From assembly GCA_017394375.1 (NCBI GenBank), contig JAFPYV010000040.1:1-7763 (forward strand): a DNA stretch of 7,763 nucleotides, in the 5' to 3' direction. Shown piece by piece: positions 7,101-7,763 of the stretch; the stretch's first letter is position 1; each line of letters starts with the position of its first letter. The DNA comes from a bacterium. GTDB lineage: Bacteria > Bacillota_I > Bacilli_A > Mycoplasmatales > Mycoplasmoidaceae. The position numbers were made by a program, and so were the translations under genes. The notes beneath the pieces are model-generated. The model did no database searches and was not told the origin of the DNA. It worked only from the letters and a program-made list of their open reading frames with translations.

Positions 7101-7665
7101 TATCATTATTTTGCAATCAAGTTTGAACACAAGCTGAAAAATTTGATTGATAAATAGGTTTGTTATTGCTAAAATAAACACAATTATTTTTTGCTAAATA
7201 TTTAAATAAAGAAGGTTGATTTTTTTTGATATAAATAATTACATCATTTAATGATTGAATTTGTTTTTCATCATTATTGTTAGATGAAGAGGTTTTATGA
7301 GACACTTTAGCAGGTTGACCTTTACTAGTTGAATGATTATCTGCAGTAGATTGCTTATTTTGAATTGGTGAAGAATCTGATTTATTTTTTGTAATGACGT
7401 GTTTAGTTGATGGTAATTGTTTGTTATCAGCTGCTGATGAAGTTGCTTGCTTTTTAGGTGAATTTGTTGTTTGGCTCTTATTACTATTATTTTTGGAAGT
7501 TGAAGAAACATTATTACTTGGTTGGGCTTTTGAATTGTTAGATTGATTAGAATTGCTTATGGATGTTTGGGTTGAACTGGAACAACTAGTAATACCAATG
7601 ACTGGAATTAAACAAATGGAACTAATTCCTAATGCAATCCCAATTATTTTCTTTCATTTTTTCAT
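4198..7665 (-). CDS. Large surface lipoprotein with five tandem repeat modules
   Basis: One frame runs from ATG 7663-7665 to TAG 4198-4200: 1155 residues, intact once TGA is read as Trp. Residues 1-28 (MKKWKKIIGIALGISSICLI, ending GITSC) form a lipoprotein signal with the acylated Cys at 28, so the protein should be anchored on the outer face of the membrane. Residues 29-132 are a Ser/Thr/Asn/Lys-rich flexible spacer. Residues 133-1155 are five diverged copies of a module of about 200 residues. Recurring motifs include V-I-x-Y-[IL]-x-x-H-[QE], a W-[LI]-x-A pair, and GVSSTN-x-V-x-I-x-LP. There are no enzyme motifs and no C-terminal membrane anchor. An adhesin or surface-antigen role is likely from architecture alone. 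AAAGAAG lies about 10 bases upstream of the ATG as a weak ribosome site. The gene is alone in its transcript as far as the window shows. Confidence 0.85.
4201..7269 (-). repeat. Five-fold diverged module array inside the lipoprotein
   Basis: Approximate units, in protein order: A 6679-7269 (residues 133-329), B 6028-6678 (330-546), C 5416-6027 (547-750), D 4816-5415 (751-950), E 4201-4815 (951-1155). Each opens with a helix-like block: VIIYIKKNQ, AVKYLQNHE, VITYIKKHQ, VIDYLNNHE and LIEYLTTHQ. A beta-type segment follows in which asparagines precede a short isoleucine/glycine strand, such as INNDGKISA, INNNGIISA and NNNNGIITL. Next comes a W-L/I/F block (WLVNT, WLLAT, WFYAH, WLVAT, WLIAH). Each unit closes with GVASNTVLTF, NLNSTNMVAISLP, GVSSTNQVNIALP, GVISTNMVTINL or GISSTNQLSINIP. 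Nucleotide identity between units is low, so the duplications are old. Unit limits are set by eye. Confidence 0.8.
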
Positions 7666-7705
7666 AAGTTAAACTTCTTTAAATGTTAAGGTTACTTTAT
7701 TAATT

Positions 7706-7734
7706 TTATTATTTTTAAAATCCTTAATTAACAA
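7706..7734 (-). promoter_or_regulatory. Predicted promoter of the lipoprotein gene
   Basis: On the minus strand TTGTTA (7729-7734) is followed after 17 bases by TAATAA (7706-7711). This puts the transcript start near 7699 and gives a leader of about 34 bases before ATG 7665. The surrounding DNA is almost pure A/T, so other -10 words exist (for example TAAAAT three bases further in). Confidence 0.4.
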
Positions 7735-7738
7735 TTAT

Positions 7739-7754
7739 CAAAATTGCAAAATTG
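7739..7754. repeat. Tandem 8-base repeat upstream of the lipoprotein promoter
   Basis: CAAAATTG occurs twice in direct tandem (7739-7746 and 7747-7754), 5 bases upstream of the predicted -35. It could be a regulator site or chance in AT-rich DNA. Confidence 0.3.
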
Positions 7755-7763
7755 TAGGTTATC

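Noticed and set aside
7248..7511. Second minus-strand open frame in the lipoprotein N-terminal region
   Set aside because: It is out of frame with the signal peptide and modules; it is low-complexity Lys/Gln/Leu caused by the Ser/Asn-rich spacer.
4198..7665. Row of short minus-strand genes or a shattered pseudogene
   Set aside because: All pieces are in one frame and are separated only by TGA, which is Trp here; no TAA or TAG interrupts 1155 codons.
7681..7763. Phase-variation repeat in the lipoprotein promoter
   Set aside because: There is no long homopolymer or multi-copy simple repeat between promoter elements; the only repeat is two copies of 8 bases.

Overview
The window is very AT-rich, and its genes read through only if TGA encodes tryptophan. 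The lipoprotein, the Abi gene and the transposase all have in-frame TGA codons at plausible Trp positions. This points to a mollicute of the Mycoplasma group (translation table 4). The species cannot be named from the sequence.

Layout. (1) Positions 1-381 hold the upstream end of an IS3-family (IS150-like) insertion sequence whose transposase runs leftward off the window. (2) Positions 382-883 hold decayed coding fragments. (3) From 884 to about 1210 lies the right-hand end and transposase C-terminus of a second, heavily decayed IS3-family copy, in the same orientation as the first. (4) Positions 1211-1500 have no recognisable gene but contain two interleaved inverted repeats. (5) Positions 1514-1607 look like a compact small-RNA gene: a promoter, a strikingly GC-rich palindromic core and an intrinsic terminator. 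(6) Sixty bases further on, 1669-3248 encodes an Abi_2 (AbiD/AbiF-type) HEPN abortive-infection protein of about 526 residues, broken by one single-base frameshift in an A-rich tract. (7) Positions 3277-3660 are a decayed reading frame with a PD-(D/E)xK-nuclease-like core. (8) Two convergent terminators separate it from a leftward 5'-truncated membrane-protein fragment (3745-4083). (9) Positions 4198-7665, on the minus strand, encode one intact 1155-residue lipoprotein made of five diverged tandem modules of about 200 residues, with its own promoter at the right edge.

The left half looks like an accessory region with IS traffic, a broken defence gene and a broken nuclease. The right half is a surface-antigen-type gene under selection to stay open. 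The most interesting unit is the GC-rich small RNA directly upstream of the Abi gene. This arrangement matches RNA-antitoxin/HEPN-toxin loci (AbiF with a cognate non-coding RNA), a family discussed as related to the ancestry of Cas13. The lipoprotein gene is convergent with the Abi/nuclease block, and nothing suggests that they work together.
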